DNA from: Acholoe squamosa
Lineage: Eukaryota; Annelida; Polychaeta; Phyllodocida; Polynoidae
Direction of reading: 5' to 3'
Assembly (NCBI GenBank): GCA_949317995.1
Contig: OX439044.1
Location: 52,222,166 to 52,286,165 of the forward strand
DNA: 64,000 nt
Made by a program: the position numbers and the translations under genes
Notes under the pieces: generated by a model
Told to the model about the DNA's origin: nothing
The model's input: the letters and a program-made list of their open reading frames with translations, nothing else
The model's database searches: none
Shown: positions 34,101-43,800 of the stretch, piece after piece
Position numbering within the stretch: the first letter of the stretch is position 1
How the letters are laid out: each line of letters starts with the position of its first letter

Positions 34101-35297
34101 CTGCCATTATCCCAGGAACTGTTTGGTGTAAGGTTTGCTAGAATAGCTGTTGACATTATTAGTGGGATTCCCCCCACTCCTAGTGGCAACACGTGTATGA
34201 TGGTCGTGTCTGACTATTATACCAAGTACACCCGAGTGTTCCCTTTACCGGATCATAAGGCTGTTACTTGTGCTATGGCCTTTGTAAAAGGGTGGGTGCT
34301 GCACCTAGGTGTCCCACTCATGTTACATAGTGACCAAGGCAGAGAATTTGAGTCTAGTCTGTGGCAGGAGATGTGTAATTGTCTGGCGATCTGCAAGACA
34401 AGAACTAATCCCTATAGACCACAGAGCGATGGACAAGTAGAGAGATTCAATAGGACTTTGATCCAAGTATTGAAGTCTCTGGTAAATGAGCAGATGGATG
34501 ATTGGGATGAACAATGTGAATTCGTGGTACATGCCTATAATGGCACTGTGCATTCGAGCACAAACTGTTCTCCTAATCTCCTCGTTTTTGGAGAGGATTT
34601 GATTATGCCAGCCGATTTGGTGTTCGGCGTCATAAGAATGAATCCGGAAGCCCCTTGCCAGGTGATGTTTGTAGAATCCCTACGGGATAATTTCAAACAA
34701 GCCTATGAGAGGGTTAGAGACGAGTTGCAGAAAACTGCGCGTTGGCAGAAAGTTGGCTATGACACAGGTCTAAAAGCTAGATTTTTTAATCTAGGGGATA
34801 GAGTACTGCGTCTACACCAACCTCTAGCTAACCTGAAATTAGCCAGTAATTGGGATGGACCTTTCACTATAACTCAGGTTATTAGTGATTGCACAGTGAT
34901 TATTAAATCACAGCTTGGTAAATGTTACAAGTCAAATGTAGCGAGACTACGCCCATGGAGGGGGAGGGATACCTCCACCGAAATGTACGGCGATGGTCTA
35001 TTGGAAGTAATGGAACAGAGTCGTGTTAAGCAACTCGAAGTGGTACCGACCCGAAAGCGAGGACCCGGGCGGCCACGGAAGGTTGCAGACCCGAAGAGGG
35101 TGGTGCCCCCTGTCGTAACATCCGGAAAGCAGGGGAAGATACAAAAAGTCTCGGCAGGCGCAGGTAAAAATAAGAGGAAAGGTCCCTCTAAGGCTAAGAA
35201 GACCTTGGAAAAGGCTCTTATGGATACCAGGTCAATAAAAGAGGCCTCAAAACCTCTTAGACGCAGTCCAAGGTTGCTACAGACTGCCGTAACCTAG
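31062..35297 (+). CDS. pol: Pol polyprotein: protease, reverse transcriptase, RNase H, integrase
   Basis: The -1 frame has no ATG before the protease, so it is read as a Gag-Pol fusion. Residue numbers here count from the codon at 31104. The aspartic protease has DTGA at 132-135 and an ILGLD flap-side motif. Reverse transcriptase has LDLQSGYWQV and the catalytic YLDD at 553-556. RNase H shows its acidic set at D705, E748, D773 and D819. Integrase has an HHCC zinc site (C985, C988) and a D1017-D1077-X35-E1113 catalytic triad, then a WDGPF motif near 1251. The C-terminal tail is very basic and contains an AT-hook-like RGPGRPRK at 1319-1326 in place of a chromodomain. This suggests DNA-binding targeting by an AT-hook. 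The frame is intact to TAG at 35295. Confidence 0.95.
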   Translation: MRGGVHNGNRITPRVSDCHDCQPIAACGTGKNPLAISPSSEVKEPDQFLTHEAGETDSTPGVKNRQKNTEGKPDISPEGAANELARVGCAQFPPGHPCLEFLKGCGFDLGAKTELAKYASSPTYLKGRRWYAVVSVSGRSAEFLVDTGASHSCIAKRFYDLLPTNHETFTTEGNARTADGSMIQTFGRTCMRFSLQEDKDFILTPTVANIADDGILGLDFAALYGARLDSQRGILEVRDPYHLEVQCVLRQVSSVASVAQTVKIPPGTACDVLCRADRQFSGKTGVVEPDMAMLSSIGLESADVLVANAAWTVVPISNTGNKTVYVQKDTILGSVVLSELIEDCKHVSAPGAPSSPERSPELDTLVAESHVESDEQREALTDLLYKYRKAFAAPSEQLGRTDKVLHTIDTGENEPFKIPYRRLPLAKKKVAEEEIAKMLEQDVIIPSTSPWSSPVCMVTKKDGSIRFCIDYRKLNGMTKKNSYPLPRIDETIDSLGGKQWYCSLDLQSGYWQVGMHPKDMEKTAFSSHIGLFQYNVMPFGLCNAPATFEAMMETLLSDLLWKKCLVYLDDVIVFGKTYEECLENLGMVLERIITNGLKLKPKKCDLFKRSINYLGRIISNEGIKADPEKLDAVSNWQAPTNAKEVRSFLGFCSYYRDFIPGYSRVAFPIQSLSHWTPGIRKERFPWGPEQDEAFMKIKDLFAITPVLRYPTENDHFILDTDASNESIGAALSQVQDGVEVPIAFASNTLSKSQRNYCTTKRELLAVVVYTKKFKHFLWGSDFTLRTDHSSLRWLLNFKDAEGMIGRWLAHLSEFGLNHSQIEHRAGAKHLNADALSRIPVRKCANAECTDCGAHNAVLAGVRVPFETHPEHVLNWSLETIRQFQKSDAVTSRLIKFLNQGICPPRPVVSLENREMRRFLAQWAELKVRDGILFRWKNHSNRNKTLQVVIPSAMRRDIMYFCHGHRTSGHFGKKRSLERLTRRYYWPGMSTDLTRWVETCPECCKNKPGPGLGKLPLSQELFGVRFARIAVDIISGIPPTPSGNTCMMVVSDYYTKYTRVFPLPDHKAVTCAMAFVKGWVLHLGVPLMLHSDQGREFESSLWQEMCNCLAICKTRTNPYRPQSDGQVERFNRTLIQVLKSLVNEQMDDWDEQCEFVVHAYNGTVHSSTNCSPNLLVFGEDLIMPADLVFGVIRMNPEAPCQVMFVESLRDNFKQAYERVRDELQKTARWQKVGYDTGLKARFFNLGDRVLRLHQPLANLKLASNWDGPFTITQVISDCTVIIKSQLGKCYKSNVARLRPWRGRDTSTEMYGDGLLEVMEQSRVKQLEVVPTRKRGPGRPRKVADPKRVVPPVVTSGKQGKIQKVSAGAGKNKRKGPSKAKKTLEKALMDTRSIKEASKPLRRSPRLLQTAVT

Positions 35298-35916
35298 CCT
35301 GTTAACACAACGAGTGTGTTGTCCTGTACTGTGTACTGTTATATGTTGTAACCTAGTTCAATGTATATTTGAGCCGGTCAAGAGTCTCTGGAAAAGGTCC
35401 TATGACAATGAACCCATGGTTTTGGACGGATAATCCGGTGGATATGCTTATGCTATCCATAAACTCCAGAATACCTAGCGAATTGTCATAGTCGAACCCT
35501 GAGTACGGACGGACGACCGATCGGGTATTGTATTGTTTTTATGTAAGGGCGCGTGACCTAATTAAGGGCACGCGGGAAAGTTGTTGACCCATTTTCGAAT
35601 GGTCACGTGAGGCGCCGGTTTGATCATGCGCAGCGATTCAAGTTCGAGTATCCCGCCATATTGTCTTATTCCTGCGAAGGAAGAAGACGTGGCCGAGGGT
35701 GGTCTTGCTCTTGTTGGAGTCTGATAGCCCGTGACAGCCATATTCCGAGGTGTGCCCTCGTTAAAAGGCACCCGCCTTTCACTGGGTAAGCAGTACTCAC
35801 TGCTTATCCGGTGGATTGGGATATTTTATCCCCGAACAGCCACTTCTGTCGATGGCAGAAGAGGCCGTCCGTCTTGGCGGCGGTGCCGGTGCCAGCACCC
35901 CGCCAGAGTATGGAAG
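35073..35916 (+). repeat. Direct repeat A, 844 bp (pol 3' end plus spacer)
   Basis: The segment runs from inside the AT-hook codons of pol to GTATGGAAG and is repeated at 36347-37190 with an offset of exactly 1,274 bp. I see one difference (G at about 35635, A in the other copy). Copy A ends where an inverted ORF3 piece begins. Confidence 0.93.
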
Positions 35917-37125
35917 ACATATTCCGGCCTCTGGTGCATATGAACCTCCACGAGATGACGAAGGAACGCGTCTTTCTCGATGAAGAATTCAACCTCACCC
36001 TCACTTTGAGTACAACGTTGGAAGGGACAATCCTTACGACCCTCCCCGTAGTACTCATCTAGAGCAAACTTGAGCTTGCCCTTCTGGTCATAATTGTACA
36101 GACCATTGGGCGAATTCTTAACGAATTCCCAATAGATCCAGTACATATTGGCCGGCTTTCTATCAGAGAGCTTCTTGCGAAGCCACTCCTCCATATCTTC
36201 CTGCCTCTCACAGGTGATCCGAGGGGGCAGTCTCCATACGGATTTACTCCCCTTCAGGTGTCCCCTGTGTAGAGGAATGAAGTCGGCAAAGTTGCTATTG
36301 GCGTTAGCCCAGATAGCAGCCTCTTGCTCGTCAGTCGGAGTGACATCCACGGAAGGTTGCAGACCCGAAGAGGGTGGTGCCCCCTGTCGTAACATCCGGA
36401 AAGCAGGGGAAGATACAAAAAGTCTCGGCAGGCGCAGGTAAAAATAAGAGGAAAGGTCCCTCTAAGGCTAAGAAGACCTTGGAAAAGGCTCTTATGGATA
36501 CCAGGTCAATAAAAGAGGCCTCAAAACCTCTTAGACGCAGTCCAAGGTTGCTACAGACTGCCGTAACCTAGCCTGTTAACACAACGAGTGTGTTGTCCTG
36601 TACTGTGTACTGTTATATGTTGTAACCTAGTTCAATGTATATTTGAGCCGGTCAAGAGTCTCTGGAAAAGGTCCTATGACAATGAACCCATGGTTTTGGA
36701 CGGATAATCCGGTGGATATGCTTATGCTATCCATAAACTCCAGAATACCTAGCGAATTGTCATAGTCGAACCCTGAGTACGGACGGACGACCGATCGGGT
36801 ATTGTATTGTTTTTATGTAAGGGCGCGTGACCTAATTAAGGGCACGCGGGAAAGTTGTTGACCCATTTTCGAATGGTCACGTGAGGCGCCGGTTTGATCA
36901 TGCGCAGCAATTCAAGTTCGAGTATCCCGCCATATTGTCTTATTCCTGCGAAGGAAGAAGACGTGGCCGAGGGTGGTCTTGCTCTTGTTGGAGTCTGATA
37001 GCCCGTGACAGCCATATTCCGAGGTGTGCCCTCGTTAAAAGGCACCCGCCTTTCACTGGGTAAGCAGTACTCACTGCTTATCCGGTGGATTGGGATATTT
37101 TATCCCCGAACAGCCACTTCTGTCG
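35298..37125 (+). other. Pol-ORF3 spacer (rearranged)
   Basis: Apart from the direct repeats and the inverted piece, the spacer encodes nothing. In each copy it carries a stretch CTTTCACTGGGTAAGCAGTA followed by CTCACTGCTTATCC that can fold into a short hairpin, and candidate 3' splice sites. It separates pol from ORF3 by about 550 bp in the inferred progenitor. Whether ORF3 is made from a spliced RNA or an internal promoter is not visible. Confidence 0.6.
35915..36350 (-). pseudogene. Inverted 436-bp fragment of ORF3
   Basis: This segment is the reverse complement of 38815-39250 in ORF3 (the conserved core up to the zinc fingers). The lengths match exactly at 436 bp. The left join shares AG and the right join shares CCAC with the flanking direct repeats. 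An antisense open frame crosses it, but it is only the ORF3 core read backwards. Confidence 0.95.
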
Positions 37126-37190
37126 ATGGCAGAAGAGGCCGTCCGTCTTGGCGGCGGTGCCGGTGCCAGCACCCCGCCAGAGTATGGAAG
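36347..37190 (+). repeat. Direct repeat B, 844 bp, with a pol C-terminal remnant
   Basis: This is the second copy of 35073-35916. Its first 225 bp (36347-36571) repeat the last codons and stop of pol. They have no upstream frame and form a dead remnant. The rest repeats the pol-ORF3 spacer and then leads into the true ORF3 start, so the functional spacer is this copy. Confidence 0.93.
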
Positions 37191-40100
37191 TGGTTCTCCC
37201 AAGAGTCCCACTTATACATACGACGATCAGCAATACGATGCTGATTGTGATCAAATGGATCAACAAATGAATGTTGATCAGTACTTCTCTGGAGTAGACG
37301 ATAGCGACGTAGAATCGTTCTACGACGTATCCGACAACTCCAGACAAGTTAGTCCTGAACGCCGAGGCGTTCAACAACAAATTGATGTAGGTGAGCCTTA
37401 TGTAGCCCCTCCATCCGAAGGTTTGAGTGGAGAACCGGCAGGAGCCCAGTCTCTTGACAGGGCTCTGATGCCACCTCCCCCTCAACTGCCGCCCCGTCTT
37501 GGTGGGAGTACCTCATTCGGTGCTTTGGGACCTGCTTCTCCGGTTGACAGGCCAATGCACCTAGAGCTGCCCTTCCCAGACAGTCCCGAATGGCATGATG
37601 TAGCCGGTCCATATGACGGACGGATGTTAGCAATTTCCGAGGAAATGCTGATACCCACCTGTTATGGGACGCCCAGAGAGGTTGACGAGCGTGTTGTCAA
37701 CGCAATCTGGGAATGTGCTCATCCGCAGTGGGCTAATACCTTTCCGGAGTCCTGGTTGATGGATTACCATCAGATGGCCAAAGGATTGGTAGTCCACTTA
37801 TGGTTTCGTAAAGCCGTCTGGGACGCAGAAATGGCTTTCCGAAGGAATACCTCTTATAGGCCTTCCTATGTGTCTGACAAAACGGGTTACACCGGTGTCA
37901 AGGCAGATGAGGTCTCTAGATACATAGACAGAGACCAGATCCTACTGTTAAGCACAGCGGATGAGTATGAAGCAGCAGGTAACGCTGTTGTGGATTACTG
38001 TCCAGGGGTCCCTATTACGTCTCAAACCATTGAGGCAGAAGAGGCCCGTATTGGTGTGTCTCCACTAGACAGACTCGGGGTAATACAAGACCTCGTAGTA
38101 CGTCTATTGGAGAGACAGTATGCACTGGCGCATCCGGAGTTAGTACCCGGACCCGCACCCGTGCAAGTAACAGCCAAGATGGCCGATCGGATGGACCGTC
38201 TCATGTCTCCTGCTGAGGCTCCCACCTTGGGAAGCGCAGCAGTAGTACCTGAGAAGGCCCTACCTGATGCAGATGTTTCCCTTAAAACTGCTCAGTCTAC
38301 CCCTACGAAGACTGAGCAAGTAAAGGAGAAAGCAGCTGGTGGAAAGGGTAAAACAACCCCCACCAAAGGTAAGGGTAAAGGGAAGCGGTCAGGAACCGAA
38401 CCCTCTACCAGCACGAGTGTGGACGACAGTACCCGAACCCGTCGGGTGTCTCCACGCTCGGCCAATAAGAAGGGCGCTAAGGCTTCGGATGTCTCCGGCA
38501 ATGAGACGGACGCATCCGAGCCTGGCACTTCTACTAACGGCAGATCCCGCAGGAGGAATAAGAAGAAGGTTGACCAACGCAAACCTGAACCTATCGAGGT
38601 AGACGTTCAAGCTGATAATACAGAAGCTGAACCGGCTGTCCCAACCGTAAAAGTTGAGCTCGGTGTGCCAATCGTCAAGCTACACGACGTAATGGCCGAT
38701 TTGAGTGGAGACGCTCAAGATGCTGCAGCCCAGGTCCTCGCGGGTCAACAACCCGTTGTGCAACCTGTGGATGTACCATCCGACCCGGAGGGAGAGGAGC
38801 CGGTTGACCCAGTTGTGGATGTCACTCCGACTGACGAGCAAGAGGCTGCTATCTGGGCTAACGCCAATAGCAACTTTGCCGACTTCATTCCTCTACACAG
38901 GGGACACCTGAAGGGGAGTAAATCCGTATGGAGACTGCCCCCTCGGATCACCTGTGAGAGGCAGGAAGATATGGAGGAGTGGCTTCGCAAGAAGCTCTCT
39001 GATAGAAAGCCGGCCAATATGTACTGGATCTATTGGGAATTCGTTAAGAATTCGCCCAATGGTCTGTACAATTATGACCAGAAGGGCAAGCTCAAGTTTG
39101 CTCTAGATGAGTACTACGGGGAGGGTCGTAAGGATTGTCCCTTCCAACGTTGTACTCAAAGTGAGGGTGAGGTTGAATTCTTCATCGAGAAAGACGCGTT
39201 CCTTCGTCATCTCGTGGAGGTTCATATGCACCAGAGGCCGGAATATGTCTGCGACCGAGAGGTTGGCAAGAAATGTGCTAAATGCACAGGATGTGTCACC
39301 CCCCGACGCGGAGACATGGTCCGGCACTATGTGACTTCGCATGGAGAGGGCCTGGAGGCAGCCATAGATCGGGTGATGAAAATTCACTCCGAACTCTATG
39401 GCAACCTTAGGGGCCTCAATGCAGAGAAGTTGGCTTCCCTCACACCGAGTACGAAGCAGTTTGCGCCTACGGTTCCTGGTACTAACCAGAAACTAAAGGC
39501 TCGGTTTGCCCAGACTCCCGGGTCCGGCAAACTAGAGTACGCTCAGGAGGAGTACGATCTGTTAAACGAATGGAGAAGCAACAAGGCCCGCCGTCGTGGT
39601 GGGGCTTATGTAACTCCATCCGGAGAACAGGTCCGAAGCCGCAGGGATTACCGCCAGGGACCCTCTGTAGCAGATAGGAAGAGACAGGCGTCTGAATCTC
39701 CAAGCCGAGCCAGGTCACCACTGGAGGCGCTGGAGAGACAGACAAATGGGGGAAGGAAGAAGCCACATCTTCCATCTCCTACTGGAACTCCTTCCCATTA
39801 TGGGCGAGCACCAACTCCACGAGGTGCACAGAACCCGACATTCTTTGGTGTCAGTGGACCGAGTGGCCAGTCCGCCCGGAAACACGCGCCTTTGAATGTC
39901 AAAGACCCGAAGCAGTACCCTGCTATGGGCCCACCCGGACCAGAGATGCAAATCTTTGATCAGTACGGGAGGGTCAAGCAGGAACTGCCGACAGTAGGAG
40001 GTCAAGCTCCCCGACCTACAATGAGTGCTGTGGTGAGACAACGTCCACCCGCACCATTGTTGACGGCCAAAGACCTTAGAAGGGAATTGTCACGGTTGCC

Positions 40101-40803
40101 CCTGGTTCAGGGATTACCAACTCAAGGCCCTTCTTCGACCACTGCTAGTGCGGTTACTACTGCGGTTGCTTCTTCGCACACGCAGGTAGCTGTCACTGCG
40201 AGTGGGTCTGGAGCACAGCCGAAGCCTCAGGGTCAGGTACCCCCACCTGGTGCTGTGGTTCATCGGCCTAAGCTGATCCAGACAGTGGAGACCTTCTTCA
40301 AGAAGGAGGACAAATTGTCTTGCAATATCCAGAGCAAACAATTTGAGACGCTACAGCACCATCTGGAAAACCTCCACCTGGACATGTATCGTCGGACCGT
40401 GTCGAGCACTCTCCAGTGTATTGACGCGATCCAGAAGTCAGAGATCAACCGAATCTCGACTCAGATCAAAGCGGATGTTGCCAAAGATAAGCAGGAAGCT
40501 GCTAATCTGCGGCAGGAGGCCCTATCCGAGAAGGAAACAGCTTCTCAGATGCTCGACCTAGAACGAGCAACGAACATGAAGAACCAGCAAAAGTTCTTCA
40601 AGGTCTTCGGAGTTATCATGGATAACTGGGACGGTACACCTGAGCATGCTTTGAAGCTGTTCGAAGCACGCCAAAAGGTGAAACTTACACCTGCTGTCCC
40701 CGCATTGGCACCTACGGATGGAACTGGTATGAACCCCCCTGTTCAGCCACTGGCTCAACAACCGGGTCCAAACCAGCCACCCGAGGAGAACATGAAACAG
40801 TAA
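37126..40803 (+). CDS. ORF3 copy 1: unrecognised 1,225-aa zinc-finger and coiled-coil protein
   Basis: I do not recognise this protein family. The ATG at 37126 (CTGTCGATGGCA) is chosen because the frame upstream has no other ATG. The N-terminal third is acidic and low in complexity. Basic, nuclear-signal-like clusters follow at about 405-425 (GKGKGKRSG) and 473-486 (RSRRRNKKK). A conserved-looking core from about 565 to 740 holds two zinc-finger-like motifs: C671-X4-C676-X18-H695-X4-H700, and C720-X2-C723-X10-H734-X4-H739. Residues about 900-1040 are Pro/Arg/Gly-rich, and about 1050-1165 predict a coiled coil. There is no signal peptide or membrane span, so it is not an envelope protein. A nucleic-acid-binding or Gag-like accessory role is only inference. 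The core has a diverged relative at 63393-64000. Confidence 0.88.
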   Translation: MAEEAVRLGGGAGASTPPEYGSGSPKSPTYTYDDQQYDADCDQMDQQMNVDQYFSGVDDSDVESFYDVSDNSRQVSPERRGVQQQIDVGEPYVAPPSEGLSGEPAGAQSLDRALMPPPPQLPPRLGGSTSFGALGPASPVDRPMHLELPFPDSPEWHDVAGPYDGRMLAISEEMLIPTCYGTPREVDERVVNAIWECAHPQWANTFPESWLMDYHQMAKGLVVHLWFRKAVWDAEMAFRRNTSYRPSYVSDKTGYTGVKADEVSRYIDRDQILLLSTADEYEAAGNAVVDYCPGVPITSQTIEAEEARIGVSPLDRLGVIQDLVVRLLERQYALAHPELVPGPAPVQVTAKMADRMDRLMSPAEAPTLGSAAVVPEKALPDADVSLKTAQSTPTKTEQVKEKAAGGKGKTTPTKGKGKGKRSGTEPSTSTSVDDSTRTRRVSPRSANKKGAKASDVSGNETDASEPGTSTNGRSRRRNKKKVDQRKPEPIEVDVQADNTEAEPAVPTVKVELGVPIVKLHDVMADLSGDAQDAAAQVLAGQQPVVQPVDVPSDPEGEEPVDPVVDVTPTDEQEAAIWANANSNFADFIPLHRGHLKGSKSVWRLPPRITCERQEDMEEWLRKKLSDRKPANMYWIYWEFVKNSPNGLYNYDQKGKLKFALDEYYGEGRKDCPFQRCTQSEGEVEFFIEKDAFLRHLVEVHMHQRPEYVCDREVGKKCAKCTGCVTPRRGDMVRHYVTSHGEGLEAAIDRVMKIHSELYGNLRGLNAEKLASLTPSTKQFAPTVPGTNQKLKARFAQTPGSGKLEYAQEEYDLLNEWRSNKARRRGGAYVTPSGEQVRSRRDYRQGPSVADRKRQASESPSRARSPLEALERQTNGGRKKPHLPSPTGTPSHYGRAPTPRGAQNPTFFGVSGPSGQSARKHAPLNVKDPKQYPAMGPPGPEMQIFDQYGRVKQELPTVGGQAPRPTMSAVVRQRPPAPLLTAKDLRRELSRLPLVQGLPTQGPSSTTASAVTTAVASSHTQVAVTASGSGAQPKPQGQVPPPGAVVHRPKLIQTVETFFKKEDKLSCNIQSKQFETLQHHLENLHLDMYRRTVSSTLQCIDAIQKSEINRISTQIKADVAKDKQEAANLRQEALSEKETASQMLDLERATNMKNQQKFFKVFGVIMDNWDGTPEHALKLFEARQKVKLTPAVPALAPTDGTGMNPPVQPLAQQPGPNQPPEENMKQ

Positions 40804-43800
40804 AAAACTGTTGCATGAAGATCGGACATAATTGTGTGTCCCGGGGTTCTATTACCCATGCATTGTTGGATAAGAAACCATTATACATACGACGATCAGC
40901 AATACGATGCTGATTGTGATCAAATGGATCAACAAATGAATGTTGATCAGTACTTCTCTGGAGTAGACGATAGCGACGTAGAATCGTTCTACGACGCATC
41001 CGACAACTCCAGACAAGTTAGTCCTGAACGCCGAGGCGTTCAACAACAAATTGATGTAGGTGAGCCTTATGTAGCCCCTCCATCCGAAGGTTTGAGTGGA
41101 GAACCGGCAGGAGCCCAGTCTCTTGACAGGGCTCTGATGCCACCTCCCCCTCAACTGCCGCCCCGTCTTGGTGGGAGTACCTCATTCGGTGCTTTGGGAC
41201 CTGCTTCTCCGGTTGACAGGCCAATGCACCTAGAGCTGCCCTTCCCAGACAGTCCCGAATGGCATGATGTAGCCGGTCCATATGACGGACGGATGTTAGC
41301 AATTTCCGAGGAAATGCTGATACCCACCTGTTATGGGACGCCCAGAGAGGTTGACGAGCGTGTTGTCAACGCAATCTGGGAATGTGCTCATCCGCAGTGG
41401 GCTAATACCTTTCCGGAGTCCTGGTTGATGGATTACCATCAGATGGCCAAAGGATTGGTAGTCCACTTATGGTTTCGTAAAGCCGTCTGGGACGCAGAAA
41501 TGGCTTTCCGAAGGAATACCTCTTATAGGCCTTCCTATGTGTCTGACAAAACGGGTTACACCGGTGTCAAGGCAGATGAGGTCTCTAGATACATAGACAG
41601 AGACCAGATCCTACTGTTAAGCACAGCGGATGAGTATGAAGCAGCAGGTAACGCTGTTGTGGATTACTGTCCAGGGGTCCCTATTACGTCTCAAACCATT
41701 GAGGCAGAAGAGGCCCGTATTGGTGTGTCTCCACTAGACAGACTCGGGGTAATACAAGACCTCGTAGTACGTCTATTGGAGAGACAGTATGCACTGGCGC
41801 ATCCGGAGTTAGTACCCGGACCCGCACCCGTGCAAGTAACAGCCAAGATGGCCGATCGGATGGACCGTCTCATGTCTCCTGCTGAAGCTCCCACCTTGGG
41901 AGGCGCAGCAGTAGTACCTGAGAAGGCCCTACCTGATGCAGATGTTTCCCTTAAAACTGCTCAGTCTACCCCTACGAAGACTGAGCAAGTAAAGGAGAAA
42001 GCAGCTGGTGGAAAGGGTAAAACAACCCCCACCAAAGGTAAGGGTAAAGGGAAGCGGTCAGGAACCGAACCCTCTACCAGCACGAGTGTGGACGACAGTA
42101 CCCGAACCCGTCGGGTGTCTCCACGCTCGGCCAATAAGAAGGGCGCTAAGGCTTCGGATGTCTCCGGCAATGAGACGGACGCATCCGAGCCTGGCACTTC
42201 TACTAACGGCAGATCCCGCAGGAGGAATAAGAAGAAGGTTGACCAACGCAAACCTGAACCTATCGAGGTAGACGTTCAAGCTGATAATACAGAAGCTGAA
42301 CCGGCTGTCCCAACCGTAAAAGTTGAGCTCGGTGTGCCAATCGTCAAGCTACACGACGTAATGGCCGATTTGAGTGGAGACGCTCAAGATGCTGCAGCCC
42401 AGGTCCTCGCGGGTCAACAACCCGTTGTGCAACCTGTGGATGTACCATCCGACCCGGAGGGAGAGGAGCCGGTTGACCCAGTTGTGGATGTCACTCCGAC
42501 TGACGAGCAAGAGGCTGCTATCTGGGCTAACGCCAATAGCAACTTTGCCGACTTCATTCCTCTACACAGGGGACACCTGAAGGGGAGTAAATCCGTATGG
42601 AGACTGCCCCCTCGGATCACCTGTGAGAGGCAGGAAGATATGGAGGAGTGGCTTCGCAAGAAGCTCTCTGATAGAAAGCCGGCCAATATGTACTGGATCT
42701 ATTGGGAATTCGTTAAGAATTCGCCCAATGGTCTGTACAATTATGACCAGAAGGGCAAGCTCAAGTTTGCTCTAGATGAGTACTACGGGGAGGGTCGTAA
42801 GGATTGTCCCTTCCAACGTTGTACTCAAAGTGAGGGTGAGGTTGAATTCTTCATCGAGAAAGACGCGTTCCTTCGTCATCTCGTGGAGGTTCATATGCAC
42901 CAGAGGCCGGAATATGTCTGCGACCGAGAGGTTGGCAAGAAATGTGCTAAATGCACAGGATGTGTCACCCCCCGACGCGGAGACATGGTCCGGCACTATG
43001 TGACTTCGCATGGAGAGGGCCTGGAGGCAGCCATAGATCGGGTGATGAAAATTCACTCCGAACTCTATGGCAACCTTAGGGGCCTCAATGCAGAGAAGTT
43101 GGCTTCCCTCACACCGAGTACGAAGCAGTTTGCGCCTACGGTTCCTGGTACTAACCAGAAACTAAAGGCTCGGTTTGCCCAGACTCCCGGGTCCGGCAAA
43201 CTAGAGTACGCTCAGGAGGAGTACGATCTGTTAAACGAATGGAGAAGCAACAAGGCCCGCCGTCGTGGTGGGGCTTATGTAACTCCATCCGGAGAACAGG
43301 TCCGAAGCCGCAGGGATTACCGCCAGGGACCCTCTGTAGCAGATAGGAAGAGACAGGCGTCTGAATCTCCAAGCCGAGCCAGGTCACCACTGGAGGCGCT
43401 GGAGAGACAGACAAATGGGGGAAGGAAGAAGCCACATCTTCCATCTCCTACTGGAACTCCTTCCCATTATGGGCGAGCACCAACTCCACGAGGTGCACAG
43501 AACCCGACATTCTTTGGTGTCAGTGGACCGAGTGGCCAGTCCGCCCGGAAACACGCGCCTTTGAATGTCAAAGACCCGAAGCAGTACCCTGCTATGGGCC
43601 CACCCGGACCAGAGATGCAAATCTTTGATCAGTACGGGAGGGTCAAGCAGGAACTGCCGACAGTAGGAGGTCAAGCTCCCCGACCTACAATGAGTGCTGT
43701 GGTGAGACAACGTCCACCCGCACCATTGTTGACGGCCAAAGACCTTAGAAGGGAATTGTCACGGTTGCCCCTGGTTCAGGGATTACCAACTCAAGGCCCT

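Noticed and set aside
35826-36395. 189-codon minus-strand frame
   Set aside because: It is the inverted ORF3 core plus chance flanks, with no start or end of its own.
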